Shown here: positions 57,089 to 59,622 of the stretch, piece after piece | Position numbering within the stretch: position 1 is the stretch's first letter | Layout of the letters: each line of letters starts with the position of its first letter | From: UBA3792 sp045114775 | GTDB taxonomy: Bacteria > Bacillota > Clostridia > Christensenellales > CAG-138 | Assembly (NCBI GenBank): GCA_045114775.1 | Contig: JBGULC010000024.1 | Location: 1-59,622 of the forward strand | Direction: 5' to 3' | DNA: 59,622 nt | Translations under genes and position numbers: made by a program | The notes under the pieces: generated by a model | Database searches by the model: none | Told to the model about the DNA's origin: nothing | The model's input: only the letters and a program-made list of their open reading frames with translations

Positions 57089-57679
57089 ATGAAAAACCCG
57101 GAACATCGCATTCAAACGACAAAGAAGCTTCTGCGGGACGCGCTGATGTCGCTTCTGACGGAAAAGCCGCTGCGCAGCATCACGGTCAAGGAACTCTGCG
57201 CACATGCGGGGCTGAATCGCGGCACATTTTACGCGCATTACGCAGACGTGTACGATCTCCTTGAGCAGATCGAAGCCGAGATGAAGGCCGAGTATTTTGC
57301 AGCGCTGGAACCGATGCTGTCTGCCGTCGCGGAGCTTTCGCCGCCGAAGGTGACGAAAAAGGTCTTCGACTGCATCGAGGCGAACGCTGACTTGTGCCGG
57401 GTCATCATTGGGCCGTACGGCGACCGCGAATTTGCGCGGAACCTGATCCGTGAGAGCAAGATCTGCAGCATCCGGAGCTGCCGGCGGTTCTTTCCGAACG
57501 CCGAAGAGTGGCGGATCAATACCTATGTGACCTTTGTTTACGGCGGCTGCTACGCGCTGATGGAGCGCTGGCTGCGCGAAGGGATGGTCGAGAAAGCGGC
57601 GACGATCGCCGATGCGGCGGAGAAGATCATGGAAATCGGCGTTGGATTCTTGCGGCAGGAGGACAGCCATGCGGTTTGA
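57089..57679 (+). CDS. TetR family transcriptional regulator
   Basis: The product has 196 residues from ATG 57089, behind GAAGGAGTCG; the frame is open 20 codons upstream without a ribosome site. Helix-turn-helix: RIQTTKKLLRDALMSLLTEKP, then SITVKELCAHAGLNRGTFYAHY (about 28-50), typical TetR_N. The C-terminal domain (SPPKVTKKVFDCIEANADLC, later TFVYGGCYALMERWLREGM) matches the TetR_C_7/33-like group. The downstream HAD gene overlaps by 11 bases, so they are made together. Confidence 0.9.
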   Translation: MKNPEHRIQTTKKLLRDALMSLLTEKPLRSITVKELCAHAGLNRGTFYAHYADVYDLLEQIEAEMKAEYFAALEPMLSAVAELSPPKVTKKVFDCIEANADLCRVIIGPYGDREFARNLIRESKICSIRSCRRFFPNAEEWRINTYVTFVYGGCYALMERWLREGMVEKAATIADAAEKIMEIGVGFLRQEDSHAV

Positions 57680-58370
57680 AACGTATCTGTTCGATCTGTA
57701 CGGCACGCTTGCCGATATCTGCACGGACGAGGGGCCGTCCGTGTTCTGGGAAGGCGCGGCGGCGGACGCCGAGGCTTTCGGCGCGCGGGTTACCGGCGAA
57801 GCGCTGCGCGCGGAATATCTGCGGCTCTGCGCGGACGAGGTGCGCCTTCGCGCAAAAACCGAGCCGGAGGTGCCGGAGGAATTTGTCGAGCCGGAGCTGC
57901 TGAACGTATTCAGGCGCCTGCTTCCGGTCGGCGCGGACGCCGAAGCGTTTGCAAGGGTGTTTCGCAAGCGCTCGACGCTCTGGATCCGCCCGATGAAAAA
58001 CGCGCTCCAAACGCTGGACGCGCTGAGAGAGCGCGGCGTGAAAACGTATCTGCTCTCCAACGCGCAGTCGTGCTTCACACGGTTCGAGTTGGACGCGCTG
58101 GATCTAAGCCGCCGCTTCGACGGGATCGTGCTGTCCTCGGACGCGGGCATGAAAAAACCATACCGCGGGCTTTATGAGCTGCTGCTTTCGCGGTACGGGA
58201 TCGACCGAGACGCCGCGGTCATGGTCGGAAACGACGCGTATGCGGACATCGCCGGCGCGCACGGCGCGGGGCTCAAAAGCTTTTATATTCATACATGGCA
58301 GTCCGGGGCGCGTCCGGCGTCGCTCCCGGAGGACTGCGTTGAGATCGGGGATCTTTCCGAGATTATGTGA
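57669..58370 (+). CDS. HAD family hydrolase
   Basis: The product has 233 residues from ATG 57669, inside the last codons of the TetR gene. HAD motif I FDLYGTLAD (8-16; the usual second Asp is replaced by Tyr-Gly, as in several YjjG-type members), motif II LLSNAQ near 131, motif III Lys in MKKPYRGLYE, motif IV GNDAYADIAGA. The cap lies after motif I. It is a phosphatase of unknown substrate, under the control of the linked TetR regulator. Confidence 0.9.
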   Translation: MRFETYLFDLYGTLADICTDEGPSVFWEGAAADAEAFGARVTGEALRAEYLRLCADEVRLRAKTEPEVPEEFVEPELLNVFRRLLPVGADAEAFARVFRKRSTLWIRPMKNALQTLDALRERGVKTYLLSNAQSCFTRFELDALDLSRRFDGIVLSSDAGMKKPYRGLYELLLSRYGIDRDAAVMVGNDAYADIAGAHGAGLKSFYIHTWQSGARPASLPEDCVEIGDLSEIM

Positions 58371-58384
58371 TCCTTTAAAGAAAG

Positions 58385-58426
58385 AAGGACGTCCGAAAAC
58401 GGATCTGCCGTTTTGGAACGTCCTTT
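58385..58426 (+). terminator. Terminator of the TetR-HAD operon
   Basis: AAGGACGT (58385-58392) pairs with ACGTCCTT (58418-58425), extended by an inner CCGTTTT/AAAACGG stem and followed by TTGTTT. Confidence 0.85.
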
Positions 58427-58507
58427 TGTTTCGCCGGGCTTGCCGAACGGAAACGCGCAAAGAGATTCGCAGGCGTTTCTCCGAACCGTCTGAAAAACCT
58501 CAAAGTC

Positions 58508-58966
58508 TTATCTGCGCTTAAAGACGAGTGCAGAGCCGTCGACGTCGAGTGTCAGAAGGTCGTCCTCGATCGAATAATCCGTACCGCTGCCATCGATCAC
58601 GATCTGCCCGTTTTCCAATGTATAGACGAATTCCTTGGTCTCGGTCTCCCCGGCGTACCCGATGGAGGAAGAGCCGCTGCCGTCCGCGCGAAAGGTAAAC
58701 GACATCGTCATGCCCATCGCAAGCAGCAGATCTACACTCTGCTGCGACTCCTCGCCGCTGCCGGCGCAGAGGTCCCAATCGCCGACGATCGGTTCGTCCG
58801 AAACGGGTTCCGATTCCGGCGCAGGCACCGGTTCCGGCGTCGATCCGGATTCGGGCGCCGCCGTGGCGGCAGGCTCGTCCTTTGGCGTACTCTGTTCCTT
58901 ACCGGCGCAGGCAAAGGCGGTCAATGCCATAATCGCTGCCAGAATCACGGCGATCGTCTTTTTCAT
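58508..58966 (-). CDS. Lipocalin-like lipoprotein, single unit
   Basis: I start at ATG 58966 behind GGAGAAATC, giving 152 residues. The lipobox (AFACA) is followed by a Pro/Glu/Ser linker to residue about 60. The domain VGDWDLCAGSGEESQQ, then MGMTMSFTFRADGSG and LLTLDVDGSALVFKRR, closely parallels the last unit of the lipoprotein at 43907 and the protein at 59029. The function of such small beta-barrel lipoproteins in Clostridia is unknown. Confidence 0.8.
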   Translation of the reverse strand: MKKTIAVILAAIMALTAFACAGKEQSTPKDEPAATAAPESGSTPEPVPAPESEPVSDEPIVGDWDLCAGSGEESQQSVDLLLAMGMTMSFTFRADGSGSSSIGYAGETETKEFVYTLENGQIVIDGSGTDYSIEDDLLTLDVDGSALVFKRR

Positions 58967-59028
58967 CTGAAGATTTCTCCTTTTTATATCGTGCGTTCCG
59001 AAAAGCGTCCGATCCTGCCGACAGCGGA

Positions 59029-59412
59029 TCATCTCCGGGTAAAGATCAGCGCTTCACCGTCGATCGTGATGGTGAGAACGTCGCCCTCGACCCGATAATC
59101 CTGCGGTTCACCCTTGACCAGGACCCGACCGTTTTCGGCTGAATACGCAAACCGGTCGGTCTGAGAAGTCGTGCCCGCCGCCTGCGTCAGCGTACCGAGA
59201 CCGTTTTCATAAAAGCAGAGGATCATGGTGACGCCGGAAGCCTTCATCTCATCGATCTGTTCCTGCGGCTCGCCCTCCATCGTCGCGTCGATATCCAGAT
59301 CCCAGACGCCGACGAGCGCCGGATCCACTTTCACGGGCGCACTGTTCCTCGCACAGGCGAACGTGCAGAGCGTCCCCAGCACAACCAAAAGGATTGCAAG
59401 CGATTTTCTCAT
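59029..59412 (-). CDS. Lipocalin-like lipoprotein, single unit
   Basis: The product has 127 residues from ATG 59412 behind GGGAGGATG. Lipobox TFACA, a very short linker, and the same domain (VGVWDLDIDATMEGEPQ, then VTMILCFYENGLGTL, ending VEGDVLTITIDGEALIFTRR). It is 62 bases upstream of its paralog at 58508, so this is a tandem pair. Confidence 0.8.
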   Translation of the reverse strand: MRKSLAILLVVLGTLCTFACARNSAPVKVDPALVGVWDLDIDATMEGEPQEQIDEMKASGVTMILCFYENGLGTLTQAAGTTSQTDRFAYSAENGRVLVKGEPQDYRVEGDVLTITIDGEALIFTRR

Positions 59413-59538
59413 AAAAGCATCCTCCCGATAGGTCTTTTCAAGGATTGATTATACCGCAAAAAACGTCGGAAAGTCAACGTCCGCGCAGATCCTTTGCGTT
59501 TGCCGGACGTTCAAAACCGACGCGGCGGTGAACAGAAA

Positions 59539-59566
59539 AAAGAAAGGGCTTTGAAGCCCTTTCTTT
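59539..59566 (-). terminator. Terminator of tuf
   Basis: Perfect 12-bp arms AAAGAAAGGGCT (59539-59550) and complement (59555-59566) with a 4-base loop; TTTTTC follows on the minus strand. Confidence 0.95.
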
Positions 59567-59579
59567 GGATCGGTTTCGA

Positions 59580-59622
59580 TTACTCGATGATGCTCGCAAC
59601 GACGCCGGAAGCAACCGTACGG
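59580..59622 (-). CDS. tuf: Elongation factor Tu, C-terminal end only
   Basis: Only the last 14 codons are in the window: RTVASGVVASIIE, then TAA. This is the conserved end of EF-Tu (usual form GRTV-SGVV-xIIE). The rest continues beyond the right edge on the minus strand. A strong terminator follows. Confidence 0.85.
   Translation of the reverse strand, partial: RTVASGVVASIIE

Noticed and set aside
1..59622. tRNA or rRNA genes
   Set aside because: No stretch with the conserved GGTTCGAATCC-type arm in a cloverleaf context and no rRNA-like conserved blocks were found on either strand.

Overview
The window reads as chromosome of an uncultured, fairly GC-rich member of the Clostridia (Bacillota), plausibly from a gut-type lineage. 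The reasons are strong AGGAGG-type ribosome sites, TTGACA/TATAAT promoters with 17-base spacing, U-tract terminators, many (S/T)P-rich lipoproteins, a Tn4451-type mobilizable element, and families of short intergenic repeats. No species can be named from the sequence. No rRNA, tRNA or CRISPR was found.

Layout. (1) 1-10,010, all on the minus strand: an ECF-type sigma factor and its DUF4367-type membrane partner. Downstream is an envelope operon of four paralogous lipoproteins with a Cys-(Q/V)-P-T-P mature N-terminus, one small secreted protein, and a membrane permease cut by the window edge. Three 11-bp direct repeats next to a TATAAT box precede the lipoproteins. (2) About 10,036-20,142: a Tn4451-like mobilizable element with relaxase, MobC, a ParM/StbA-type actin-like ATPase with a small partner, a large serine recombinase, two TnpW proteins, TnpV, a sigma-region-4-like protein and an AAA ATPase. 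Its intergenic spaces hold at least a dozen hairpins of one architecture but different stem sequence. (3) 20,600-28,860: AEC transporter, alanyl-tRNA editing protein, NlpC/P60 hydrolase, a cluster of small membrane proteins, and a fifth copy of the lipoprotein family. (4) 28,877-34,863 (minus): dnaX-ybaB-recR-amidase-arcA-arcB, tightly packed. (5) 35,054-43,441: a beta-propeller-like protein with radA, then folD, glyA, a Nudix hydrolase, an HtrA protease and a DUF368 (PopT-type) polyprenyl-phosphate transporter. (6) 43,442-50,780: an unusual palindrome and tandem-repeat tract, a large repeat-domain lipoprotein, an acetyltransferase, a stand-alone FakA-C-terminal-like domain, an unknown 443-residue protein and a YdcF protein, separated by intergenic repeats. 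(7) 50,783-59,622: uppP-rqcP-ispDF-uvrA, a hypothetical protein, a TetR regulator with a HAD hydrolase, two more lipocalin-like lipoproteins, and the last codons of tuf.

Main themes. Four plus-strand genes (20,624; 35,054; 42,200; 46,446) have a well-spaced promoter whose predicted start of transcription falls on or next to the ATG, with no ribosome site, so they look leaderless. The transposon hairpin family shows compensated stem changes, which suggests selection on a folded nucleic acid. A dispersed intergenic repeat has also entered the coding sequence of dnaX in frame at two places. Cell-envelope functions recur throughout (lipoproteins, PG hydrolases, UppP and PopT for undecaprenyl-phosphate recycling).
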